Assembly (NCBI RefSeq): GCF_000226115.1 | Contig: NC_016459.1 | Span: 4,284,501 to 4,348,500, forward strand | Length of the DNA: 64,000 bases | DNA from: Thermothielavioides terrestris NRRL 8126 | Taxonomy: Eukaryota; Ascomycota; Sordariomycetes; Sordariales; Chaetomiaceae | Reading direction: 5' to 3' | Part shown: positions 54,544 to 64,000 of the stretch, in pieces | How the letters are laid out: the number at the start of each line of letters is the position of its first letter | Numbering within the stretch: position 1 is the first letter of the stretch | The notes under the pieces: model-generated | Databases searched by the model: none | What the model was told of the DNA's origin: nothing | The model's input: only the letters and a program-made list of their open reading frames with translations | Position numbers and translations under genes: made by a program

Positions 54544-57089
54544 ATGGACTCATCCCCCTATCCGAGAAGAATAGAGAAGAGGAACAGACCTCCGTTGTCC
54601 TGCGAACCGTGTCGCACCCGGAAGTATGTCCCTGGAATGGATCAACGAGGGCTGGGCTTCGTGGCTCATCAACCTTTCTCTCCAGGTCAAAGTGCAACCG
54701 TGCTTTGCCTTGTGACAGCTGCACCAAGCGGAACCGGGCATCATCATGCCACTACGCGGCGAACGTCAAACCCAGCGAACCCGGCGTCGTTAAGAAGACA
54801 AACCTTGCAGAACGACTGAGGAATCTAGAGACTCTGGTCTCGTCATTTGTGGCCCAGGACCTTGTTGTCCAACCGCGGAAGCAACCAGAAGGTGGCAGCG
54901 CCGTGAATGCCCCAGCCGTCCCCGGGATTCTGCGCGAACCGCAGATTCCCGACAAGCCAGCTCGGCATGACAGTCGCGAGAGCAAACAAGAGACGGGGCT
55001 GGAACCGGAAACGCCTCGCATACGGCAGACTCATGACGGCCAGGTCAACTACGTCGACTCCAGTCACTGGCTGTCGATATTGGAAGACATTCGAGAAGTC
55101 CGGGAGCACCTATCGCCGCCTGGGGAACTGGTTGCGCAAGACACTCCGAGCAGCGCTGCGCCGTCCAGATGGGAGCTCGAACCCGAGGCCAGGTCCATGT
55201 TGGGCCTGCCCCAAAGTTTAAGTCTTGATGAGATCCTCCAATCTCTCCCGCCACAACCGGAGTGTGATAGGTTGCTTTCTCATTACTTCAATTCCAGGTT
55301 CCAAGTCTTGGGTAAGTCGTATTTATCTGTCGCGCAACACGGCCAAGCGAGAGGCTCATCGAGGACGCCAAACCCAGGCATTGTCCACCCACACAAGTTT
55401 CAAACAGAAGTAAGTGGTTCCCAATCGGCCAATATTTGTGCGGATGCCTGATATCCATCGGCGCGGCTAACGTACAGCTCATCATAGTACACGAAATTCT
55501 GGGAGGCGCCGTCCAAGGCCCCAGTTCTCTGGATTGCCCTGCTGTTTGCTCTCCTCAGTACCGCAACGAATCTCCTCCGCCTGGCAAGGGCAGGTAAGCC
55601 AGATGATTCAACGCTTTTACACGCAAGACCGCTGCAGCAGCGGACAGTGGAATGCCTGGTCCTCGGCGGATACGCCACGGCCAACGCGTACGCCCTCGAA
55701 GCCTTGATCCTCCACACCCAGAGCCGCTTCCTGAGCGATATGCACGACGGGTCCCACGTGCATCTTTGGTTCGCCATGGGCACGATCATCCGCCTGGCCA
55801 TCCGCATGGGCTACCACCGCGACCCGAGCAAGATGCCCGGCATCACGCCCTTCGACGGCGAGATGCGGCGACGCGTCTGGCTGAACATCTTCCAGCTCGA
55901 TGCCCTGCTCTCCTTCCAGATGGGCTTCCCCAGCATGATACCCACCGAGTGCTGCGACGCGCAGCCGCCGCGCAACCTCGAGTACTCCGACTTCTCCGTC
56001 GACACGGACGTCCTGCCGCCCTCCCGGCCCCTGACGCACGACACGCCGGTGCTCTACATCATCGCCAAGGCCGACATCATGGCCGTGTTCAAGAAGATCG
56101 TCGCGCACACGCAGTCGCTCGCGTCGCCGACCTACGACCGGACGATCGCGCTCGACCTCGAGGCGCGCGCCGCCTACGCCCAGCTCCCGGCCATCCTCCA
56201 GCGCCGCGACGTCGGCCGCAGCTTCATGGACCCGGCCAGCCGCATCCTCGAGCGCTGCACGCTCGAGCTGCTGCACCTCAAGAGCCTCGTCGTGCTGCAC
56301 CGGCGCTACGTCAGCTACGAGAGCACCGCGACCACGACCACGACGACGAGGCCGTCGGTCGCCGCCACCACCGCCTCGCGCCGCGCCTGCGCCGAGGCCG
56401 CGCTCGACATCCTCGCGCGCCAGGCCGACCTGCACCGCGCCGCGCGCCCCGGCGGCAGGCTGCACGAGGACCGGTGGATGCTGACGTCGCTGACGGTGCA
56501 CGACTTCCTGCTCGCCGCGATGGTGCTGTGTCTGGACCTGTCGGTGCGGCTGTCGGAGGGAGAGGGCGGCGGCGCTGCTGCTGCCGCCGGCGGTGATGAC
56601 GGCCACGGCGACGGCCACGGCCACGGCGATGGCCTCGCGCGCAGGGAGTTCGCTGCCCTGCAGACCTCCCTGCAGGTCTGGACTGAGACCAGCGCGCTCT
56701 CGCCCGAGGCGCTCGTCGCGGCGCTCGCGCTCGAGCTGATGATTCGCAAGGTGTCGGAGAAGAATGGCGGGCTTCAGGACCGGGGTGGTGCTGCTGCTGC
56801 TGCTGCGGCTGCTCCGGCGGCTGGTGTTGATATGCCGGCTCTCGGCAGCGCGGAGCTGCCGTATGCGGATCTTGTGTCGGAGGTGATTGACGGCGCGGAG
56901 ACGCCGGATTGGGTAGGTCACTTCGGATGCTGGCGTTGTGTTGGGATGCCGTGGCTTTGTTAACCAGTGATATAGAACCTCCTGGATCAGTATTTCCAGC
57001 ATCCAAACATGGAGCCGGCAGGGCCGTACGTGGGGACTTGGAACGGAGATCCGAACTTCCTTCTACACTTTCCGGACTCAGGACCATGA
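54544..57089 (+). CDS. Zn2Cys6 transcription factor with fungal-specific TF domain
   Basis: Five exons, join(54544..54623,54686..55311,55378..55409,55488..56912,56976..57089), 758 residues. The first junction falls inside the binuclear zinc cluster and restores CEPC, RTRKSKC, NRALPC, DSC, TKRNRASSC (C-x2-C-x6-C-x5-C-x2-C-x8-C). A coiled-coil-like segment (LAERLRNLETLVSSF) follows. The middle-homology region includes FWEAPSKAPVLWIALLFALL, MGTIIRLAIRMGYHRDPS and EMRRRVWLNIFQLDALLSF. Low-complexity Gly/His/Ala stretches lie near the end. The last small exon gives a conserved acidic-aromatic tail (WNLLDQYFQ...FLLHFPDSGP). Exon 3 is only 32 bp. It is a nuclear DNA-binding regulator; its targets are unknown, though the neighbouring SDR and secreted-protein genes are candidates. 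Its promoter is the end of the 3.2-kb TIR element. Confidence 0.9.
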
Positions 57090-57251
57090 GGTCAGGGTAG
57101 ACGTTGGGAACAGAGGCCGCGAGGAGGGACCGTGGATACTTTGCTAGTTGCTACCTCATACTAAGAGCGGTGAATTCTTGATTCCCCATTCGAGTCCGTC
57201 GCCGCCGCGGACTGTTGTCACCCTCTTGCTATCTGCGGCTTCTGCCGGTAA

Positions 57252-57671
57252 TCAGTAGTTCCTGGGGGGCGTGCAGTTCGTGTACGGGGTAGAACTCGGG
57301 TTTGGCTGGTGGAAGCTGTCAGGGCCAGGAAGTGAACAGGGACGGATGGACACGGGGACTGACCTGGGGGTATTTGCAGCACTCCCCGAAGATGTAGTTG
57401 CTGCCATCGCATTCGTACGTGGCTGTTGCCGCGCCGGCCTTGGTGGTATTGGTTGCGAACTTGCCTTGAACAGAGGCACTATGGTTAACTGATACTGCGA
57501 GCTGCAAGTGTTCACTGTTGGGTACAACCTACCGTGGATGCAGACCTGCTCCAGAGGGTCGTATGCCTGGCAGCAGGCGCCCCAAGTGTCGTCCTGGCAG
57601 TTGAAGGTCCAGGCCGCGGTGACGCCGGTGGCAAGGAGGCTAACGACGGTTACGAGCTGCATCGTTCTCAT
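57252..57671 (-). CDS. small secreted eight-cysteine protein, hydrophobin-like spacing
   Basis: Three exons, complement(join(57252..57305,57364..57464,57533..57671)), 97 residues. A signal peptide (MRTMQLVTVVSLLATGVTAA) precedes a mature part with eight cysteines in the order C, CC, C, C, CC, C: FNCQDDTWGACC, EQVCIHG, YECDG, GECCKYP and TNCTPP. This is the order seen in hydrophobins, and the spacings (7, 9, 20, 9, 14) are near but not equal to class II hydrophobins. Two NxT sequons (NTT, NCT) are visible. Introns of 68 and 58 bp have GTAGGT and GTCAGT donors with GTTAAC and CTGAC branch points. It could equally be another class of small secreted effector-like protein. The 3' end converges with the Zn2Cys6 regulator. 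Confidence 0.7.
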   Translation of the reverse strand: MRTMQLVTVVSLLATGVTAAWTFNCQDDTWGACCQAYDPLEQVCIHGRLYPTVNTCSSQYQLTIVPLFKASSQPIPPRPARQQPRTNAMAATTSSGSAANTPRSVPVSIRPCSLPGPDSFHQPNPSSTPYTNCTPPRNY

Positions 57672-58750
57672 GGTGGCTGTCACTGCATCAAGAGGCGAAG
57701 TCGAGGAGGTAGACGGCGAGTTGAATAGTCTAATGAACCGAAGTTGGCAACCAAGAGCGAGTGAGACATGACAGGAGTCCAGAAAATAGACGGCGGAGCA
57801 ACCAGGAATAATATAAGCCACTCGCTTCCGCACGAGCAGTTTCACTCATGCTCCTCACCACACTCTGGGGGCCGGTGGTTGTTTAGCGCGAAGCCCTAGT
57901 AAGAAGCGGCTGAACTTGGCGCCGACCGGTCATAATCATGACCGCCAGTATTGCGACGGCACATTCCTAGACTGCGCCGATTTAGACTGTCAGAGAGTAT
58001 CTCATTGGACATGGCAGTGCAGGGTCCGTGTTGACATGCAGGTTTCTCGCGTTCAAGCGAGCCTCTGGCAAGCCACGGAACTTTTCGTATTTCTGTTGCA
58101 ATTGCGAAGGTGCCGTTCTCCCGTTCGAGCATGGCGCTGCGACGGACCGCTTCGCCTAATCGCTGGCCAGCGCGCCGCATTGTAAAAAGAGGAAAAGGTG
58201 ACAGAGACACGGCATGGGACCCTCCGAAGTGTGAATCTGGACAGCCCCTTTCCCCTCTCTTGCCCTTCCTCTTACTTCCCCAACATCACGCCGAGGGCCG
58301 CCTGATCATGAGCGGCAAGAACTTAGAGGAACCTCCATCACATTCATCGCCACCTACCGAGCCGACCGCTGAAGAAAGGAAGTCAAGGAGGAAACGCAAC
58401 TGTCCACCAACCCTCATGGAGGCGCCGACTCCTCAACTGTCCTTCTTCAAATTCTGTCTATATCCAACCGGCCCCGATCCTCCTGTCTAGCAACGTTCGG
58501 AGGACCCTTGCAAGCAGAATAGCCTAGGAGAGTCGGGAAGTCCACCGACCCCCAGCGTCCCCGCCATCACCCCAGCTGCTGTTATTTTCCGAACTTTCCC
58601 AGGCGCTCCTTCAACATTTTCTTGTACAGTACACCTCCAGTTCTTCCTTGCGCTTCTGGGCCGATACCGCAATGCATCAGCAGCTTGACAATCCCGACAC
58701 ACCATCTCCAAGCTTAAGGAGCTCTGGGGTGTTGACTGTTGACTGATTAA
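57672..58750. other. intergenic, no gene recognised
   Basis: About 1.1 kb. A short ATG-initiated frame at 58,308-58,490 (MSGKNLEEPPSHSSPPTEPT, then a basic run KSRRKRN) could be the first exon of a lost gene, but no continuation was found. Confidence 0.35.
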
Positions 58751-58957
58751 AAGCCCAAGTTTCGCGTCAAGCGGTTCGAGGGGCCTAAGATCCGCGCCTA
58801 GCACTTCATCGTTTATGGCATCCTCAACGACGGAGTCAGCTCCGCCAGCCACATAGACGGATTTATTAAGAGCTTCAGCGAGTTTTGGCGGGCCATGGTC
58901 GTGGATATTCCTGAGATGTTCGTGTTGTCAAGGCCATATATCCATGATGAGCCGTAA
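58751..58957 (+). pseudogene. decayed protein fragment of unknown family
   Basis: A 68-codon frame reads protein-like (KFRVKRFEGPKIRA, stop at 58,799-58,801, then HFIVYGILNDG, SHIDGFIKSFSEFWRAM, VDIPEMFVLSRPY) before a second stop at 58,955. The stop TAG could come from CAG by one transition. It lies at the edge of the right-hand RIP-like block. The family was not recognised. Confidence 0.4.
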
Positions 58958-61900
58958 AAGACTGGCACTCGCGCCTCAGAACCTCAGCTAGCTTCCCTTA
59001 TGCCGCATAATTGTCCACTCCATCAGGCTGCCTGCCTATTCCCCAATTCACAGAAATATCTTTTGACCCCCTAAACTCTGGGCAGGTGGACGCTAGAGCA
59101 ATGAATGTCATGACGTTGGGTGAAGCCTTTACGCTATATATAGCGGAGCGACGGCCTCTTATCCTTCGTGCAGCTTCAGAGCTTTTCCCAAACGGCTTAC
59201 ATCTTTGGTCTGCTCTAAATCTCCGTTTTCAATCCGTACGTTCCAACGCCCCAACCCATCACCAAATCGGGCAGCATGAGCAGCGTCGGGCCAAAGGAGC
59301 TACAATCACGCGAAGCTGGAACATATACGCACTGACCCCGCCAGCTGCAGAGCAGCAGGTTCATCACGCTTATCCCGGAGTTGCTTCTGGCTGAGGCCGA
59401 TCGATGTCTCCTCGGTTATATGGGTTTGCTCCCCCTAGAGCAGTCTCATTGACCAGTCGTGCGTGGTATAGCTGGCCGTGTGTTGAACTTCAGAGCCGTG
59501 CTTGCGCAAACCCCAGAGCTAAGGCCGAACCTCAGAGACAGCACTTATAAGCCACCAAAGCCACACCTTGCTCGTGTGAGTTCTAGTACATAAGGCCGAA
59601 AGCCGAGGCAGAGTATCGTCACATGGCCCGCGCGGAGAGGGAAGTGTGGAGCTAAGTACAAGACCCTTGACTATACCGCGCCACAGTAAGTGGTGAAGCG
59701 AAGCTTAGCAGGGCCAGGGCTAGGGCCAGAGCCGATGCTACCACCGCTGCCCACTACCTTAGTAAGTGCGTAAGGGGGGTTGGGAGCGCTCATAGGCTCT
59801 CTATAGTTATCTGTGAGGATCACAATAGTAGGGTACCACCAAACTGTATATACCTACGAGGCATCAGTTCAGTAGGACTCTCACAATATAGGAACTTTCA
59901 CGGGATTGGGCTTCTGTTATAGCCGATCATAGGCACCACAGCGTCACACAGAGTAGGCCTAAAGTAGGTCGGGCATACATAGACTAGGTACATTCAATTG
60001 AGGCGCTACGCTATACATTTTTACTATACTGCTAACCCTAATATAGGTACGTACCGCGATATCCTCCAAAGGTCTAAAGGCCAACCTTAGGAACAACGTA
60101 GAAGCCTATCGGATTGACGACGGGGCTTTGATCCTCTGACCATCTCCCCCCCTCTAGCTAGTAGCCTCGCTACCCAATAACTCCGATGCTAAGATGTTTC
60201 TATATAGCTGAAATACACTACGTTAATTAAGTGAAATTGCTAGAGGGGAGTCTATAGAAAATGCTAGAAACCGTTGGGCCTAGTTGTATCAACAATAGTA
60301 CCCTATATATAGATGGTACCTAATAGCGTAGGCAATATACTGTAGATTATAGACAATGTACTAGGTAGTTGTTTAGTTGATAAAGCCTATTATCTTAAGA
60401 AATGCTACTACTTACATTTCTAATCAGTTATTATAATGTAATACAACGTAATACAATATAATACAATATTATACCTTCTAGGTTCTAGGTACTAGGTCGG
60501 TTCCAAGTTGTAGGAGAGAACCTATAGACATTATATCAGTAGTCGCCTAGGCGTATAAGACGGATAATCAGTGTCTAATATATAAATATACCTAGCATTA
60601 TAGGAACTTGACCTTCTATAAAATCTATAGCTTATAGGAATTACCCTTAGTATCTATACGATTATCTACTATATAAATATTAACTAGCGAGACTACTATA
60701 ATACCTACAATATATACCTCTGAGTTGTATATAATAGGTATATCTAGTAGGCGGTGCCGAGTCTTAGACTCCTAGACCTCTATTAGTACAAAGAAAGTAT
60801 AGCAATCATTCTCAAGGTTGTAGGTGAAGATAGTATTGATATAGCTAAGCTTATCGTTGTAATACTATATATAATCGCCAACGAAATATACACGCCAATA
60901 CTATTGCCTATTAAGTAGAGAGTATACAATCTATTAGCGTCACCCCTAGACTAAGGTATATAGTAGCTTGCCTAAGCTAGCTAGAATCTACCTACTAGTC
61001 TATAAAGCCGATCTTCTTGCTCTATTGTATCTAGGAATTACAGGTCTATAGTATAAAGATGTTCGACAGGCTATAATCCTAGCTATATATTATGTAGAGG
61101 GCTATGGTAAATCGGTTTAAGAAGTCTTGCTTCGGCTAGATTGGTAAAGGCGTATCAACGTTAATAGTATAGTAGATCTTCTATATAGCTATAGCGGTTA
61201 GATAGCCCGTTATACTAATGTCTATATAGCTAAATGCGCAACTGCCTAAGAACAACTCGTCCTCAAGCTCCAATTAATCGATTACTATATCTTATAGCGC
61301 TTATTGGTCTACTTTCAGCAGGATCATATTAAATAGGCTAAGGCTCGCTTATTAGATATATACGAGTTAGCTAGTAAGCACTGAGTTATAAACGTAGCCT
61401 TAGCGAAGGACGAGACAAACGGTTTATTAGACGTTGACCTTCTAGAACAATATAGGTTCGATATTCTTAAGATCTATTTTATACACTTTGTCTTTAAAAA
61501 AACTAAAATCTCGTCAATAATGCTCTTAGGGTCGAAAATGATAATAGTGAAGTTCGTTTTATATAAATCGGCTAGGAATATAGTATTTTTAGGGTTTAAA
61601 AGGTTTCTACTTAGGGCTAAGTGTAGAAGAGGGTAGGGATAGTAGAGCGAGATTTATATAACTAAGCTATATAACACCCCTTTTCCAACCTCTATAAGGA
61701 CTATCTTCAATGCTAGTTAAATAACGTTTTCCTAGTTCTATCATTATAATAGAAAATACCCTAGTTCGTATATAACGACAAGATGACGTATATATATATA
61801 ATAGCAAGATGATATATAACTAAATAGGACTTACCGGTAGTAATCCTCACTAAGCAACGTATAAACGTTGGCTAGGTAGCTATATTCCTTCGCAATGTCA

Positions 61901-64000
61901 TTATAATGAATACCCAAGTAGATGTTTAGCTATAATATATCGGTGATCTAGCTCAGTTTTTCGTCATTGAACGCCTTGCTCTTCCACTTGCCCTTGCCCT
62001 TCTTCGCCGCTAGTATAGTATTCTCCTCTTCTAGTTTAAGCCAATGTATCGCATCTATAAGTATCTATACAGTGGCCAAATTACTAGCCTAGCTAAATTG
62101 CTCTATACGTACCTTAAGTATATAAGTGAACTTAGATTCCTCTAACATAGCTATATATAGCCGGTCTAAGAGGTCAGATATGTCGGTACCTATGTCGCTA
62201 GCAACGGAGGCTTCGTAGGCGCGGCGACGGCTATATACTAGATCTTCTATATACACTAGGACCTTGTCTTTGCTAGCAAGAGAGAAAGGAGATACCTAAA
62301 TATATAGCTACTAGTATATAATGCGAGAACGTATCGCAATATACTTAATATAGATATAATCTTCTACATTGTTTAAATACCCTATTAGGACGCTATTGCT
62401 CTTAGCGAAGGCTATATATACGTAGACAATATAGTCAATGACACTATCTCCGCTAAGGGCTAGGTAAAGGACTACATTGTTCTAGAACTTAGCTTAGATA
62501 TAATGCTCCTCAAGCTAGTATAATACAAGGCAGGAGGAACAGGGGGGTTATGTGACCTATGTGTCTGTGTACGTAGATTAGATAAGGGTGCTCTACGCCC
62601 TGCGTTGCAGACTTTGCAACGCTAGGCCCATTCGGCAGGCGGTGTACGTATATATATTCTGCTTTGCAGACATATATTTCTTAGCGTACTATCGCCCAGA
62701 TCTTCGATCTACCACTATTATTAAGCTACATCTTATTATTCTATACATTTACGGCACTTCTCTACATCAAGTGGTAGCTACGACTTTAAGATCATTGACC
62801 TAATCATTCTTTTTATTATCAATCGACTAGCTTATATAGCGGCTTTGCCGATAATAGTAGCTGGTTGAACCCTCGCTTTCTTTGTATAGCGACTTGACGA
62901 GGTCGATAGCGTTGGAAGCACCTAATCCTATTTTCGAACGATAGTTCAGTCGAAGAGCCTCGATTATATAGCGGTTCTACCGATAGCGATTACAATCTTT
63001 AGCTATCGATCGATTAGTCTATATAGTAGCGATCGTGATTGCTAATAGCAGTGGCCAATTAACTATCTAGTTCTTTTTACGTAGCAGCGACGGCCAATAG
63101 CAGTTAGAACACCCTCCTCTTTAAACCGATAAACCTTTTACTAGGCCTTTGTTAACTAGTATTATATCAATGATATGCCTATTCGACCTAACTTCTATAG
63201 TTTAAATTAAAGTGATAATTAAGATAGCTAATTATAGCTATAACACTCGTTTTTGTACCTCCTCGCTAGCGAAGCAACTCTCTAAGTACGACGTTGCTAT
63301 GTCTAAGAAGATTAAGGAGACGTTATATACTTTGTATAAAGGCTTTATTCCTCTAGCTCTAGAGCTACCTACTCCCTAAAAGCGTACTTATTGTAATATC
63401 GATATTAGCTAAGATAATTACGATAATATACAACTAGGCGATAAGCTATTCTTCGAAGACGCTTAGAGCGACCCTAAAGAAGCTAAAGACATTCCGAACT
63501 TCCTAGAGTATATTAAGGTTGACACTAATTAGCCTTTTATCAAGTAGCTTAGCTAGACTATTAACGAATATATTACTTTATTTAAAGATACTATTGCTAT
63601 AGTTAATTAACTTTAGGCTAATGTCGTTGAGATTTAATCTATATTCGATAGGTTAATAAGCTTTTACAACTACTTTAAGAACCTACTAAAGCTTATAAAT
63701 CAACTCTAGATAGCTATTACCTAGACTAGAGAAATCGTCTAATAAGTTTAGTACTAGGATAAGCTCTTCGTTTAATATATATATAATATAGACGATTAGC
63801 TAAATAAGATTGATAACGCTATTGCCTAGCTAACTGCTAAGAACCGATTAGCTAATTCTATATTGGCTAAAGAGCCTCTATTAGCTACTCCTATATCGAC
63901 TATAGAGCTATAGCTATATACTCCTTCGATTCGAAGCTACTACTTAGTAGCAATAGCAGCCTCTCTAATAGAGAGCCTCTATACGCCTCCCCTAGTCCAA
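58958..64000. repeat. right-hand AT-rich RIP-like block
   Basis: After a transition zone to about 59,800 the sequence is AT-rich and TpA-saturated like the left block, with no supported gene. Moderately less mutated islands occur at about 60,050-60,170, 61,970-62,040 and 62,580-62,680. From about 63,240 to the end a forward frame with many stops reads protein-like (for example around 63,300-63,360 and 63,480-63,560), probably another retroelement or transposon relic. No LTRs or termini were identified. Confidence 0.75.

Noticed and set aside
55617..57002. 461-codon minus-strand frame opposite the Zn2Cys6 gene
   Set aside because: It is antisense to an exon with clear transcription-factor motifs, is Arg/Gly-rich and shows no family features.
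1..64000. tRNA and rRNA genes
   Set aside because: I scanned for cloverleaf-like A/B box and rRNA motifs and found none convincing; a covariance search would be needed to exclude them fully.

Overview
The window looks like nuclear DNA of a filamentous ascomycete, most likely a Sordariomycete. The evidence is short introns of about 50-180 bp with GTRNGT donors, CTNAC branch points and YAG acceptors, GC-rich codon third positions, fungal gene families (Zn2Cys6 regulator, HET-domain protein, FG-nucleoporin Nup42, gamma-butyrobetaine-type dioxygenase), and AT-rich blocks saturated with TpA that read as RIP-mutated transposons. I cannot name the species.

Layout. 1-8,900 and about 59,400-64,000 are AT-rich, gene-free, RIP-like blocks. 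In the left block, stop-riddled frames still show a Ty3/Gypsy chromovirus RNase H end, integrase and chromodomain (about 4,866-6,510) and a Ulp1-like peptidase frame (about 2,640-2,760). Between the blocks lies a gene-rich GC island. Its genes, in order, are: a protein-kinase-like gene (9,654 +), a GH5 glycosidase (10,920-12,270 -), a cytochrome P450 (13,306-15,093 -), Nup42 (16,272-18,159 +), a CUE-domain/ASCC2-like protein (18,409-20,424 -), ribosomal protein uS10/RPS20 (21,174-21,702 +), a gamma-butyrobetaine-type dioxygenase (21,954-23,660 -), a tiny IF1-like gene (24,953-25,205 +), a hypothetical Cys-containing protein (26,362-27,504 -), a C2H2 zinc-finger gene (29,034-30,192 +), an FAD monooxygenase broken by a transposon (32,551-34,550 +), a purple acid phosphatase (36,031-37,982 +), a membrane protein (38,461-40,010 -), a GPI-type aspartic protease (41,141-43,150 -), a HET-domain protein (44,204-46,737 +), a trefoil-like small protein (48,152-48,863 +), an SDR oxidoreductase (49,800-50,897 -), a Zn2Cys6 regulator (54,544-57,089 +) and an eight-cysteine secreted protein (57,252-57,671 -). 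I rebuilt exon structures by hand from splice signals and reading-frame continuity.

Mobile DNA is the most striking part. The GC island holds at least six non-autonomous terminal-inverted-repeat elements: two copies of a TA-flanked element with an internal GCACCCTGC-type minisatellite (8,979-9,549 and 31,001-31,688), a 155-bp palindrome nested in the first copy, an outer TIR element around the second copy, two unrelated hAT-type elements with 8-bp target duplications (23,818-24,393 and 32,694-33,313, the latter inside the monooxygenase gene), and a 3.2-kb element with about 250-bp TIRs whose interior is two satellite arrays (51,207-54,408).

The genes do not form an obvious biosynthetic cluster. 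They mix housekeeping functions (RPS20, Nup42, ASCC2-like), carnitine metabolism, secreted hydrolases (GH5, acid phosphatase, aspartic protease) and accessory self-recognition or secondary-metabolism-type genes (HET, P450, SDR, monooxygenase).
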